Shown piece after piece: positions 36,173-47,804 of a DNA stretch of 64,000 bases. The DNA lies in contig WPIO01000154.1 in the NCBI GenBank assembly GCA_009760855.2, positions 680,001 to 744,000 of the forward strand. Reading direction: 5' to 3'. The stretch is from Cristatella mucedo. Taxonomy: Eukaryota; Bryozoa; Phylactolaemata; Cristatellidae. The notes beneath the pieces were generated by a model. The model did no database searches. It saw only the letters and a list, made by a program, of their open reading frames with translations, and was not told the DNA's origin. Position 1 is the first letter of the stretch, and every line of letters starts with the position of its first letter. The position numbers were made by a program, and so were the translations under genes.

Positions 36173-36332
36173 AGCAGCACCGGGCCGTCTGCCGACACTG
36201 CAAGCAGCGCGAGTCGGAAGTGTACCAGAAGGAGCTCGGCCAGGAGCGGCACCTGGAGGAAAAGTTCTCCAAGCTGTGGACGCAGTGCCAGCGCTGCTCG
36301 GGCAGCCTGCACGAGGAGGTCCTCTGCACCAG
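36173..36332 (+). CDS. POLD1: DNA polymerase delta catalytic subunit, exon d (second half of CysA, most of CysB)
   Basis: The reading frame gives [18 protein letters not shown], then [15 protein letters not shown], then [13 protein letters not shown] completes the CysA zinc module. CQRC and the following Cys are the first three ligands of CysB, which in POLD1 holds a [4Fe-4S] cluster and contacts accessory subunits. The acceptor is CGTGCAG before 36173 (phase 1 in, Glu completed by AG) and the donor is GTTGGT after 36332 (phase 2 out). An AG two bases further in would break the frame, so 36173 was chosen. The flanking introns are 10,715 bp and 19,011 bp. Confidence 0.93.
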
Positions 36333-36932
36333 GTTGGTTGCTCTGCGCCGGCGGGGCAGCGGTGGAGCGGCAGAGAAAGAGCGTTCCGGGATATTGAAGC
36401 GCTGTAGGAGTAGTTTTGAATACAGTGCAGCTGACCTTCGGTCTGAGCCTGGGCTGTTGTACATGAGATCTGCAAGGTGTTTGTCTTATCACCATCCTTA
36501 TCACTCGCCAGCTCGTCCTGGAGCATTCATATTTCGCTTGACAGCTAGCCGCTGCTGGTGTGGGGGTGAAAACTGCTAAAGCTCTCCTGCCGCACTATAA
36601 ATGAGGCGTTCATTCTGCTGCCTGTGGTGATTGAGCAATATTTATCAAATGTAGTAAACGCCTCCCCCCCCCCCCGAAAGTGACAGCCTAGGGCAGGGGT
36701 GGGCAAACTTCTTGGCTCGCAGGTCACAATGGTTCCTAAAATTTGACAGGGTGGCCGGGCCACAGTAGGAGAATGGTGTGTTTGTGTAAACTAATATTAA
36801 TTAATGCAAACAACATTACATGAAAAGATTTGGCCTTTAACAGGTGCAAAACACCATTGTGCTTAGTCTATTGTACACATTATTTTAAATATTTATTAAT
36901 TTAACTATGTAGTAATAGACTCCCATTCAGTT

Positions 36933-39009
36933 TCAGTGGGAACAGTGTTGTTGGTTTCCTTTTTTGGCAAGTGCATCAATGTCTGGCGTTGTATTTGTTG
37001 TGGCAATTCTCAAGATAGATCCGAGGTGTTGGTCAGTTAACTTGGATCTGTGAAGGGCTTTGTTGAGGCTCATGACGCTGAGTGTCTGTTCACACACATA
37101 GGTTGAGCCAAACAACGTCAGCATCTTCTGTGCCATCCTCCGGAGTTTTGGAAACGTGGCTTCATTAAGTGAAGCGTAAAAGTCATTCAAAATAAGAGGT
37201 GAACTTCTCCTTCAATACAGAGTCAGACTGAAGATATATCAGTTCCAACTGCAGCACCGGTGGTGCTGTTTCAGGGTCTCGTGACAGGGGGAAGGACACC
37301 AGCTGAAGTGACTTTTCAGTTTTTTCAAAGTCACGGAAGCGACGGCAGAATTCTCCGTGCAGGTCGTACAGAGATTGTCTGTATTTCTGCGCGTTTCGGG
37401 TCGCGTCTTTCTGCATGGCTAGTGTGGGAAATGAGTGAAAGATTTGTTTGAAATTTGTCTGGAGAAAAGAGTCAGCTTGTATTTGAAGGCCCTAACATTT
37501 GTGTATATGTCATGCACAAATTAGTCTTTCCCCTGTAGCTTGGTAATCAGCTCATTCATGTGCGAAAGTATGTCCACAGCAAACGCAGTCACAAAGCCAG
37601 GCCTTATCACTTAGCTCGTGAAATTCGTCGGATTTCCCCATTAACTCCAATAATAATAATAATAATAATAATAACATTGCACTTGATAAAGCGCCCTCAG
37701 AGAACTTAATCTCTTTCTAGGCGCTTTACATTTGTTGCAAAGTGATATGCAATAGAATAGTAAGTAAAATCATGCTTGAAAAACAAACAAAATGAATAAT
37801 ATGGTTAGGGGTGACATGCACAGGGTCAGCATGCAAATGTGGTTAGTGGCACCATGCACAGTGTCAGCACGCATAAGCACATCAAGGATGAATCACAGGG
37901 ACCCACTAAATGCTGCCACTCTAAAAATGCAGTGGTCTCCTCCTTCATCTCCCACACTCTTTGAAAGACTTTGCCCAAACTTAGCCAGCACACACGAGAG
38001 TGGTAAAGTAAGTCCTGGTGATTTGCACCGGTTTCTTCCAGGAATGAAATAAACTGACGATGGTGAAGGCCCCTTGCTCGTATAAAGTTAACACGTTTTA
38101 CGACTGGATTCACGACATGATTTAGCTGCAATATAGACTTACACAGAACTTCCTGATGAATGATGCAGTGAAGGAAAATAGCATCCTGATCAGGATTTTT
38201 TCTTTTACTTTTTTTCTGCAGTCTTTTTTAGCAGCCCAACGTTTTTCCCAGTTAAGTTTGGCGAACCATCCGTGATGACATTGGCAAGTTTGCTCCAAGG
38301 TAGCTTCATTCTCTCGATGACAGCAGACACCTGGTTATACAAGTCCTCTCCCCTCGTTTTTACTTTTCATGGGCTCCGTGGTCAAAAATTCCTCTGTGAT
38401 CGCAAAACTGTCGCTAATCCTTCGGATAAAAATTAGGAGCTGAGCATGGTCTTTTAAGTCGTTACTTTCATCCAGTTCAACTGAATAAAACTTAAAGGAC
38501 TCCACCTTTTTATTTAATTTGCTGGCTACATCTTTGCCAATCAATTCCACACGGCGAGTCACAGTTCTGCGTGATAAACTGATTTTTTCAAATTTGCCTT
38601 TGCTCTCCGGACACAAGAGACCTGCTGTCTCAACCATGCATTCTTTTAAAAATTCGCTTCAGAGACAGGCTTACTGGCCTCTGCTAATTTGAATGCCAGC
38701 AAAAAACTTGCCTTAGTACTTGACTCCTGAATCGCAGTTTTTCTGTGAAAAAGGTTTTGCTGAGTCTGTAAATTAGCCGTCAATCTCTGAGCTGTAGCCG
38801 TCGTTCTTGTGGAGACTGTTGACTGGCGTAGTTAGCATGTTTTGTGGCAAAATGACGGCTGATGTTGTATTCTTTAAAAACTGCTACAGTTTCTTGGCAT
38901 ATCTGACATACAGCTGTTAATCGGACTTTAGCGAAATATATTTTGTTGTCCACTCTTTATTGAACACACAGCACTCACTGTCTACTTTTCTTTTCTTCGG
39001 TCCGTTCAT
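36933..39009 (-). pseudogene. hAT transposase of the GTF2IRD2/ZBED type, broken
   Basis: The reading starts MNGPKKRKVDSECCVF at 39009 (a PKKRKV nuclear-signal-like stretch), then degrades with stop codons. Good coding blocks are 38637-38335 (FLKECMVETAGLLCPES upstream, then LSRRTVTRRVELIGKDVA and FYSVELDESNDLKDHAQLL), 38131-37930 (GLHHRQFISFLEETGANHQD), 37416-37183 (FCRRFRDFEKTEKSLQL) and 37190-36933. The last block carries the hAT C-terminal dimerisation region (GSTYVCEQTLSVM, RSKLTDQHLGSILRIA). Frame changes between blocks and an inserted LINE mean that no functional protein is made. The pattern closely matches the transposase-derived half of GTF2IRD2-like proteins. Confidence 0.9.
37649..37918 (-). 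mobile_element. Family A LINE 3' end nested in the hAT transposase
   Basis: It starts with an (AAT)n tail at 37649 and the 3' hairpin region (GATAAAGCGCCCTCAGAG), followed by the family A 3' UTR up to ...CACTAAATGCTG. Transposase sequence resumes immediately after it. The copy is about 270 bp, so it is strongly 5'-truncated. Its sequence is close to the copy at 18599-18800. Confidence 0.92.
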
Positions 39010-40111
39010 TTTTACTGAAAGGCTGAAAGTACAAAGCAACAAAATGAAGTAGAGAGTAACCGTAATACATCACACTCAAGGTTCAAAGTCTTCGGGGTGT
39101 GCCATCTGCTGGGCAAAGATGGGAATTACAGCTAGGTAAAATGATTGAGGTGTCTTTGTAAGAAAATTTAATTTAATAATATAATGTGGACGAGTTTGGC
39201 CGGCCGGATTGAAAAGCCCAACGGGCTGTACATGGCCCGTGGGCCGTAGTTTGCCCATGTCTGGCCTAGGGAATGGTCGAGGATGTGCTTGCTGAGACAC
39301 ACCCACACCACTCAAGACGAGAGCACTAGCTCTGAGTGGGTGTGTGGCTGTGTCTGTCCAACGTGGCTCCTCGACCACTTCATGCCCTGCAGTCCTCAGA
39401 AGGCCGTTCTCGGCTGCTGCCGATGTGCTAGCTGTCCTATTGGTTTGACACGGCTTCTCATTTCTATTCTTTGCTGTGAGCCTTAGTTAGACGGAAGACA
39501 TTTGTCAACCTTGGCATTTATTTAATTCGAGTGCCCTCTTTGTCCCAGCTGCAGGCTAGGCTGTGCTGGTGTTGGCAAATCGAGTAGGCCTGGTCACAAT
39601 AAAAGTGGTGGAATGTCAAATCGACTGCCCCGACCACTGGCCGGAGGCACTGGTGGTTGTGGTGGGGGTGGCAGGTTTTTGACTCGTTGCACTGCCATGT
39701 CAGCGGCATCGGCTCGTGACCACCGATAGCTGCCACCCTCTCCGGCTTAGCCTCCTCCCAATCCCCCCAGTTGCCAGCCAGTTGCCGCCCCCTGTCCATT
39801 TCTTTGATGTATGGGATTCGTTTCACTGGCCGCCCCCCCCCCCCCCCCACCTGTGGCTGCTGCTGAGTGCAGCTCGGTGTGTAGCCAAATGTCACCGAAG
39901 CTTCGATGTGCAGCCAAAAAGTGTGCAGCCGAAGAAGCAGCACACCAGACAGAAGCAGACGGAAGCCAGCCAAAGGGAGTCGCAGTCGGTCCTTCATCGC
40001 CTCCACAGCCCTGCCCAGCTGCACCGGCTGTTTTCCAAGCGAAGGTCGAAGGAGCCAGCCTCCCTAGTAGTACTCTTGTCAAGCCGTAAGACCATTACGT
40101 GTTTAGGCACG

Positions 40112-41111
40112 TAATACGGGGGCGTTGTTTGTTCAAAGAGCCAGCTCGCGTCCTGCTATGTAATGTAATGTAGCGCAGCCTGAAACACTACAAGGCCAGA
40201 AAGACTATGTGGTGTTAGTCAGGAGAGCTTCGTATGGTGCACTCACAGCCTAAGCGACTTTCGGTGCGCACTCGGTAGCCAACAGACTTCATCTCATGCA
40301 GCAAAGAGAAAGTGAGAAGCATAGCTGAGTCAAGAGAGCAGTTGAGGTAGTGAGTAGCATGGAAGTTGCAGCTCAGGACGGCTGGAAAGGACGTGCCGTA
40401 GTCGGCAGCAGGAGAGTAGTTGGCATTGCATAAGGATTTTGGCAGTGAGGTTCGCAGTCTAGGACCTTCGGAGCAAAAGCTTTCGTCGCCAACGGTCTTA
40501 AAGCGGAGAGATTTTTTCGAGCGAAAGGTCTTGGTCGAACAACAGCATCACCTATTAGAAGAGCAAAGCCGTCTATAGTGCAGCTATAGGCTTGGGGTAT
40601 GGCAGCTCTGCTCCATCTTCGTTAATTTATGGGAGTTTTTGCCGACACCCAGGATCGAATGTCTGTAAGGTAAGCATTCAGTTTGAGGGTTCTCAGCATA
40701 AAAGTGGCAGCCTATGCTATGCTATGCGGCACTAGTTGCAGGCTGCTGACCATGGTCGCCGGCGGCTGTGTGTATTTACGATAAATAAACGCGTTATGAG
40801 ATGATAATAGGAATACGCACAGTTTCTGCTTTGATTTTCTCCTTAAAACATAAACAGTAAACCCTAAAACCTGAATCCAAAACCTCCAAGAAAAACAATC
40901 TAGCCACTAGGCCCTAAAATATAAATCCAAAAATTCGCAACCTCTATGCACCACACCTAAAAGCCTTAACCCTAAGCTAAAAAGTATATCGAAATATGTT
41001 GATATAACGTAAATATAAACAGCCGGTGGAGACCATGTTTAGCAGCATGCTATTGGCACTGTGTCCGCAGCAGGAAGTGAGCTGGTTATATGAACAAACG
41101 ATGTCGTATTA
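40112..41111. mobile_element. MITE-like element with inverted ends, copy 1
   Basis: The left end TAATACGGGGGCGTTGTTTG..TTCAAAGAGCCAGCTC and the right end (reverse complement) TAATACGACATCGTTTGTTC..ATATAACCAGCTCAC are inverted copies of each other over about 45 bp. A family B LINE tail (40153-40640) is inserted next to the left end. The rest is noncoding, A-rich near 40860-40990. No transposase was seen; the superfamily is not known. Confidence 0.6.
40153..40640 (-). mobile_element. Family B LINE 3' end inside the MITE-like element
   Basis: TATGTAATGTAATGTAGCGC, GCGCACTCGGTAGCCAACAG-like sequence and the family B ORF2 C-terminus in reverse. Confidence 0.87.
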
Positions 41112-43667
41112 GCTGGTTTAGGCTGGCATATGCACCCCTGACTTTACCGAAAACAATACATTCGCTTGATCGCACCCAGGCTTTTGCTTGGAGCTTTTGC
41201 TTTTGAGGATCGTGCCGTAGTTTTTTTCCATTCGACTTTTCGATTTTCATTTTGCTGCGTTAGCCGAGCTGTGTGCCTGCCGGCGTACTGCACGAACGTC
41301 GCACCAGATTCGACTGGTCAGCATCGGTTATCTGCGGCTGCATACCCCCCCCCTGGCATCGCTATAAGACCCTTCTATCGCTGTTTTGTAAACAATACAG
41401 CATTCTCAGAAGCAAGAGAGTACTCTACTCTTGAGCTACTCTCGAGCAGCTGAGTATCTCTGTGGAATGAACACAAAGTACACAATATGTCTCAGCCGGC
41501 TGGCAATGATGGCAGACGACTGAGACGTGACTCGTGACTCGTCGATTATCTCCAGCAGCATGTCCAAGCAAACCCGGGCAGCTGCCACCGCTATGCTTAG
41601 CTGTGAGATGTGCTTTGTTCGCCCGACTCGGGGTGTGGGATGCCTGGTTTCATTGTTGTTCGGCGAGCAGGCGCCTGACGCTGCCGATAGTCACGAGTGC
41701 AGGCACCTCGGAGCTGTCCGTTGTTGCGGCAGCATCGATGCCGAGTCAGCTCCCTCTTGCTCTCTCAATTGGTTCGTCCTCTCTGCCCGGGCAGGCAAGT
41801 GTTCTTTTTTCAGCACCTCATATCTCAGGCCTGTGAGCTTCATTCACCGGGCAGGGACGGAGGTTAGGCGGGATGTGGAGGCCTCGGTGCCTGCTCTCGC
41901 ACGGCACGTCGGCTCGGCCGCCTCATGCTAGTCGGCCGCTTGCTCGCTAGTCGGCCTCCGGCAAGACCAGCTCGACGCCGGTTTGCTCTTGCCGACACTT
42001 GGGTGGAGGAATGGCCCAAGGGAACCGATGAGGCCAAGCAAGCAAGTCCGCAAGTGCAGCCATTTCCGGACGCCATCCGTCGGCAGCCATTCCGGACCCA
42101 GCACAGCTGCCTGCGCCTGGCTCCTCTGGCTGGCGCTGCGCGGCGCTGCTGCGCTCACAGCGCCCTCTGCTCCCAGCTGAGTCGGTAACTGACCGCGGCT
42201 TCCCTCCAGCCCCTTTGACTGTGCATTCCTTCGCTAAGGACCAGCCCTCCTCGTCCTGTCCCCTCTACTACGTCGTCTACGTCCCCCTCCTGCTCCATCC
42301 ACCACGTGAGATGGAGCTTGCATTTGCACCCAATGTGCCGAGCGTCCGTCTTCGAGTGTGGCATGCCGTAGCCACGTGACTGCTGAAGGTGTCGTGCTCT
42401 CTGCGAGTGCGTGCACTCTGCGGCACCGCCATAGCATCCCCCTCCCCCATAGCATCCCCCTCCCCCATAGCCTCCCCCACCATAGCCGACGCCTCGCAGC
42501 AGCCCGTTGTGAGCTCAGACGTGGCACTTTCAGTGGCCAGTGGCAGTTCATGCAGCGCTCTGCAGCGGGCTCTGCTCCAGCGCACCCGCGTGACGATAGC
42601 CATAGTGTGAAAACGTTCTGTACAGCTCTGCACGATTGCTCAAGATTCTCCAGCCGTGGAGTCGGCCGTTGCGTTCGAGTGCTGAGCGGAATCGAGGGGC
42701 AAAAGCAGGCAGCACTCGGAGAGCAATGGCAGCCGGCATCGGCTCAATGCTGCTGCTGCTGCTGCTGTCGCCTCACTGCCAACCATAGTGGTGGCAGCTG
42801 CCCCGGGTGAGTGGTGATAATTGGGTCTACCAGTGACGGTGCAGTCGTCTGCCATTGGCTAGCCCAGATGAGCTGTGTACTTTTTTGCTTGTTCTAGATA
42901 CGAGCACTCCGGCTTCCAAGAACCGTTCCGTCTGCAGGCAGCGATAGCAGGCTTGATTTACTTAGCTGCCTGCATTGTAATCCAAGCTCCAATGCTGGGA
43001 GTCTAGTGCAAGGTCGTCTTAGAGGTCGTGAGCCGCCCCCTTCAGCAAATAGCTGCCATCGGCTAAGATCTGCTAGAAATCCTCTACATGACATTCCACT
43101 AACCGTTGCATTTTACTCTGCCTGCACTATGTGTGACCGTTAAGTTAGCTAATCATTTCCTCTTTTGCATTCTAGAGAACATTGACCAAGTTACTCTAAA
43201 CTACTGGGCCAGGCGTTAGCATTTGATTTGCAGAGCTAAATATTTGCTGCACGATCCTGCAAGTAACTAGATCACATTGCACACCGCAGCAGCTTGTAGA
43301 TCATGCTTAGAGCCTTGGTACAAGTTGGCTGCAAATGACTTAAAAGCTTAGGGCAGCACCTGAAGGCCAGGCGATCAGCCGAACTTGTTGTGTGGCAACT
43401 TCATAAAGTGCCAATCGGTTGCCACGAAATTCGGATGTCATGCTCTGCAAACAGTGCTGCCGTCTAATGATTGCAGTAGTTGTTAACCTTTGCCCATCTG
43501 CCTTGTAGTGGATTGCAGTTGATTCGTGAACCAACTCTGTTACCGTGCTGTGGTCGGGGCGTCCCCCCCCCCAGGCACCGGCACTTCACTACCCCCCCCC
43601 CCATTGCGGGTCGGTTCACCTAGTGGGCCCGTGTCCGCTAGGCTTTATTCTTGGCAGGCTCAGAAAT
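41112..43667. other. GC- and CpG-rich unassigned stretch in POLD1 intron 4
   Basis: The region is richer in CG dinucleotides than neighbouring intron, especially 41640-42160, with overlapping ORFs on both strands but no recognised domain. It could hide an intronic gene or promoter; nothing firm supports this. Confidence 0.35.
42435..42485. repeat. 18-bp minisatellite
   Basis: CATAGCATCCCCCTCCCC occurs twice and a shortened third unit follows. Confidence 0.85.
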
Positions 43668-43775
43668 ATAATTCATTTCTGTAGCATCATCAGAGAACCT
43701 AATCTCTATCCAGGCGAATTACACGTGCCAAGGGGTCGAGCCCAGGACACTAGCTTAAAGGGGGGCACCTTACCC
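43668..43775 (-). mobile_element. SINE-1, diverged
   Basis: CATCAGAGAACCTAATCTCT then CCAGGCGAATTACACGTGCC then GGTCGAGCCCAGGACAC resemble the reversed SINE-1 tail and B-box region. Confidence 0.6.
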
Positions 43776-43789
43776 CTGGCTTTAAGGGT

Positions 43790-44310
43790 AAATATCGAGA
43801 AAATAGTGAGATTGCTTTAACAATCAAATATATGTTTAGGATTAATCTCAAGACATGCACGTTAGCAGTGGGATGTGTAGTAATGATGACTTCTACATAA
43901 AAGGAAGTTATTGAAAAAGCTCGATCTGCCAAATCATGTCTAACCTGGAAGCAAACTGAAGGCAACATATCCACAAATGATAAATTTGCTGGTTTCCCCA
44001 TCTTACATGACACTTGTCCCAACTTTCTTAACCTTGGTACATCGAGGTACATTTTTGCTGCTTCTTGATGTGCATGCTTGTTGCTTTTAAGCAGCTTCAT
44101 TTAGAGTTTAGATGTGGGCCTTGTAAATTCCATAACTCGGCCAACACTTAACAGATCAGCGTGAAATTTGAAATGTGAGTAGCCCTGCTCGTGCGTCACT
44201 GTGTCGCTGCACTAGTTCATTTCTGATTTCATTGGATAACTTTCGCTGTCATATGTATCATCAAACGTACTTCACATTCTACAATCGTGCGTCACGTGCA
44301 GCAAAAGTCA
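43790..44310 (+). repeat. Dispersed repeat R3, copy 3
   Basis: Blocks TGATGACTTCTACAT, GGTACATCGAGGTACATTTT, TTCCATAACTCGGCCAACAC and GTGAAATTTGAAATG align in order with copies 1 and 2, in the same orientation. A family A LINE tail follows at 44345. Confidence 0.7.
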
Positions 44311-44344
44311 TGAAAGGACCAGTGTTGTCAGTGTTCTCGATACT

Positions 44345-45045
44345 TACCCTTATAATAATAGTAATGCACTTGATAAAGCGTCCTCAGAGAACTCAATCTC
44401 TTTCTTAGATGCTTTACATTTGCTGCAAAGGGAAACGCGATTGAATGGTGAGTAATATCATGCTTGATAAACAACATGAATAACATGGTTAGGGGTGACA
44501 TGCACAGGGTCAGCATGCAAGTGTGGTTAGTGACAGCATGCACAGTGTCAGCATGCTTAAGCACATGAAGGTCGAGTCACAGAGACCCACTAAATGCTGT
44601 GATAAATAGGTGCGTTTTTAGTTTCTTTTTAAATGTGGTCAATTCAGGGGATGTTGTGACGCAAGTCGGGAGTGAGTTTCAGGCTTTAGGAGCATGCGAA
44701 CTAAATGCACGGTCTCCAAAGGATTTGAGGTTTGTACGGGGTATTTGTAGACTGCTAGATTCCGAAAAGCGGGTGGTACGATGCTTGGCCTGGTGGGGGC
44801 GTAGATCTGAGGGATAGGCTGGAGCCAAAGAATGAAGTGACCTAAAAGTGAGTGAGAAAACCTTGAAGTCGATTAGTTGCTTGACTGGGAGCCAGTGCAA
44901 GTCGGCGAGAAGTGGTGTGATGTGGCAACTGCGCCGCTCACGACAGACAAGCCTAGCTGCGGAGTTTTGCACCAGCTGTCATCGCCTGTTTGCACATGCC
45001 GGTAGACCAGCAAGCAGTGAGTTGCAGAAGTCAAGACGGGATTTT
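44345..45045 (-). mobile_element. Family A LINE, 0.7-kb copy
   Basis: A short AAT tail, the 3' UTR, and the ORF2 C-terminus [20 protein letters not shown] then [20 protein letters not shown] (44972-44679). Only few frame breaks are present. Confidence 0.92.
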
Positions 45046-45619
45046 GTGATGCCTTTCCTTTCCCGAGACCTGGCCTTCTTTTATTCGTCTGTCTCTGCTC
45101 ACTGTCTCCTCTTTCGACTCCCTCCCCCTTCGCCCCATCTTTATTCACTTGCCTTGGAGTGCCAGCTTTCTGGTGCCTCCTTGCTGTCTGACTGCACTGT
45201 ACTGCTTGCTGTCACTTTGATTGACTGGCTCTCGACTTCTGTGCAGCTTGTGAGCTGCTGTAGCCGTCCTGATTAGCTTGGGTTCCCTTCAGATGTGGTT
45301 GAAACAGTGCACTTGGTTGGCTAAAAATACCGTTATCACAAATTGACACGGCAAAATTAGAGTCAGGTGCGATGGGCTACAGACAGCACATGATCTGGAT
45401 CAGCCACGGTGGCAGCAGTGATGCTGCTGTTGTACGGTCCGTGAGCCATTGAGCCTTTGCTAGCTAAGCTCCGCTATTATGAATCCAGGACAATTCAGTC
45501 GTCCATGCTGGTGGCTGCTTTATTACCCGGCACCTCATGTGCTACTTTTGCTTATCGGACCTTCAGTTCAGACGCACTGATGTCTGGCACTCAGGTCCGG
45601 CTGCTGTCACCAGCCGCAT

Positions 45620-46000
45620 TGCATCTTCAACGTCTCGGCTAAAGACTGCATATGGTCCGCTCAGCTTTCCCTGCTGAACCTTTCCCTTTCCCCTTTCCCT
45701 TTCGCTCAGCTTTCCCTGCTGAACGGGAACTTCTTTTTTGTTCCCGTATGCTGCCTTGATTTGTTGCCTGTGCATGATTCAGTGCATTTTAGTAATCAGA
45801 TGTCCTATGAACCAGCAGCCCCGAGTGCGTGCTTTTCCATGCTAGGCTTAGCATGGTATTTGTTATGCTTTTGCATGCTTGTCTAAGCATGTTTCCCTTC
45901 GTGTCATTAAGTCTTCGTTATTGCCCCTCTTATGCTATTTGTAGAGCGCCTAGATAGAGATTGTGTTCTCTTAGGCCAGTATGCAAATGACTGATTACTA
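45620..46000 (+). mobile_element. Family C LINE 3' UTR and tail
   Basis: CGCTCAGCTTTCCCTGCTGA occurs twice around a CCTTTCCCTTTCC stretch, followed by ACCAGCAGCCCCGAGTGCG and the hairpin tail GAGCGCCTAGATAGAGATTG. It is homologous to 32590-32940. Confidence 0.68.
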
Positions 46001-46004
46001 GGTA

Positions 46005-47170
46005 CAATGCTATCCAAAAGTTTGTATGCACCTGGTGCATCGATATGAGTTCAGCTGTTGCTAATTATCGAGTAAGACATTGCACTGAACTAATTAAATT
46101 GTAGCTTTTTGTCGATGCAATTTTTACCTTAGTTGCAGTTTGCTACGTTTGACCGAGTGACTAACTTCATTTGCTGCTAACTGAGTCAAAAAATAGACAG
46201 ATGTGGTAACTTGGCTTTTCCATACCTCTTAGAGGCTATCCAGCAGAACCTATTTTTGGCCCGTTTCGCCACCGACGATACTTTGGCTAATGGTGAGCTA
46301 TGATGTCTCCTTGACCTGTAGGGCCCTGCCCGTGCCTTATGGATACTTGGTACACGACGAGAACATGCCGACAGTTGCACAGCTTTCTGAAGGTACAAGA
46401 CCGGTTGTAGTGTTGCTCCACGGCGATAGCAATTCAAACCGGAAAATCGTGAGGTGGCCGAATATTTTAGAGGGCACTGTTAGGAACATTATTGAGAAAC
46501 ATCAAGACACAGTGGTAGCACAGTGATGGCTGTGCTGCCCTAGGGTCGCTCTCAAGTAACTTCTACGTGGTAGGACCGCCTCCTGAAACTAGAATGCGAT
46601 GCCAGAGTCTCTGCCAAGCTACAATCAAGCAACAGTCGTGAGCCCAAATGTCGTGAGTAGATGGCTTGGTGATCAAGGATTGAAGGCATGGTAGGCAAAG
46701 TGTAAGCCATTGTTGACTGTGCAGCAGAAAAAAGCCAGACTGGACTTTTCTAGCCGATACCAGCAGTGGACAGCTGCACGGTGGAGCAGGGTGCTGTGAA
46801 CCGATAAGTCCAAATTAAATCTCTTTGGCTGCGGAGGTAAGGGGGGAAGTGCGTTTGCCGGCTAATGGGTAAATTGTATATCGACGGTTGTCTGCAAAAG
46901 ACCACGAAATTCGGTGGTGGAAGTTTAATGGTTTGGAGTTGCTTCAGAACTTCTGATATTGGGCTTCTGGACGAATCGATGAATCGTGAATCAGAATGCC
47001 TATCTAGACATTGTGCAGAATGTTAGCTTGTCATCTGTCAATGCTCCTCACGGGCTCACTTTCTTTTGGCAGCATGGCAGTGATGTGAAGCATACTGGTG
47101 TGGCAGATAAAGAGTGGCTTCGAGCCAATTGAGGTCGTTTAGTGACCAGGGCAACGCCCGAAATTGGACC
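46005..47170 (+). mobile_element. Tc1/mariner-like transposon, decayed
   Basis: The left end CAATGCTATCCAAAAGTTTG..TATGCACC after a TA (46003-46004) has the spelling of Tc1-like inverted repeats (CAGTGC..AAAAGTTTG). Inside, on the + strand: LTVQQKKARLDFSSRYQQW, then TAARWSRVL, KSKLNLFG, then VWFGVAS-like sequence, ILDIVQN-like sequence and KHTGVADKEWL. These follow the order of the Tc1 transposase catalytic region. Stops and shifts abound. A matching right inverted repeat was not found, so the right border is open. Confidence 0.82.
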
Positions 47171-47465
47171 CAACTGTCACACGTATGTGTGACCAATTCG
47201 TTCTGCCCCTAGCTCGAATCGCTTCAACGGTCACTGTTCTCCGGCCCTGGTGAAACCTGTGAGTTCTTTGAGGTTTTAAATGATTGCTCTAGAAACGTGC
47301 CAAAAGTTGATGGAGTCCAACTGTCACACGTATGCGTGACAAATTCGACCTGCAGTTAGCTTGAATTGCTTGAAGGGTCAGTGTTCTCCGGCCCTGGTGA
47401 AACCATGTGAGTTTTAAAGGATTGCTAGCCATCAATTCCTCCAGAAACGTGAGAAAAGTTGGTGG
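47169..47465. repeat. Direct tandem duplication, 148-bp unit
   Basis: CCAACTGTCACACGTATGTG at 47169 recurs as CCAACTGTCACACGTATGCG at 47317; further shared blocks are GGTCA-TGTTCTCCGGCCCTG and CCAGAAACGTG-like sequence. Each unit starts with a short palindrome (GTCACAC..GTGTGAC). It directly follows the Tc1-like remnant. Confidence 0.8.
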
Positions 47466-47657
47466 AGTCATTGGCGAGGTGTTTGCAGGACCAGTTACTG
47501 ATTGTATCTGATGGACTTCATTTAATCATTTAATTATATATTGGTTAGCTTTCCTGCATAATTAAAACTTCTACCGAGTTGGAGCAATGCATTCATCTTG
47601 TGCACTTTTTGAGTGACATGATTGACTATTAGTAGTTGTGTTGAAGCTGTAAGACAG

Positions 47658-47660
<3 letters not shown>

Positions 47661-47704
<44 letters not shown>

Positions 47705-47725
47705 TGTGAGTGTGTGTGCGTACGT

Positions 47726-47802
<77 letters not shown>
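47661..47802. repeat. (GT)n microsatellite, interrupted
   Basis: Three GT blocks separated by GCGCGTGTGAG and GCACGTG. Confidence 0.97.

Positions 47803-47804
<2 letters not shown>

Larger units (their letters stand above)
36694..39263 (-). mobile_element. hAT DNA transposon with 8-bp target duplication
   Basis: The element is bounded by the direct repeat GCCTAGGG at 36686-36693 and 39264-39271, the 8-bp duplication expected of hAT elements. Its termini are imperfect inverted repeats starting CAGGGGTGGGCAAACT (left) and CAGACATGGGCAAACT (right, reverse complement). Inside, on the minus strand, is a decayed hAT transposase, itself interrupted by a family A LINE (37649-37918). The element sits wholly inside POLD1 intron 4. 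The intact duplication shows it landed as one unit, and the LINE insertion came later. Confidence 0.93.

Noticed and set aside
35678-36579. Long overlapping ORFs (239, 156, 143 codons) around POLD1 exon d
   Set aside because: Only the frame with CRHC and CQRC is conserved and phase-consistent; the others are shadows in GC-rich DNA or cross a LINE tail.
36933-38999. Domesticated hAT-derived host gene
   Set aside because: The element keeps terminal repeats and target duplication, and its frame is broken by stops, frameshifts and a LINE.
40860-40990. Telomere-like ACCCTAAAACC words
   Set aside because: The words are few, irregular and not tandem; A-rich interior of the MITE-like element is a simpler explanation.
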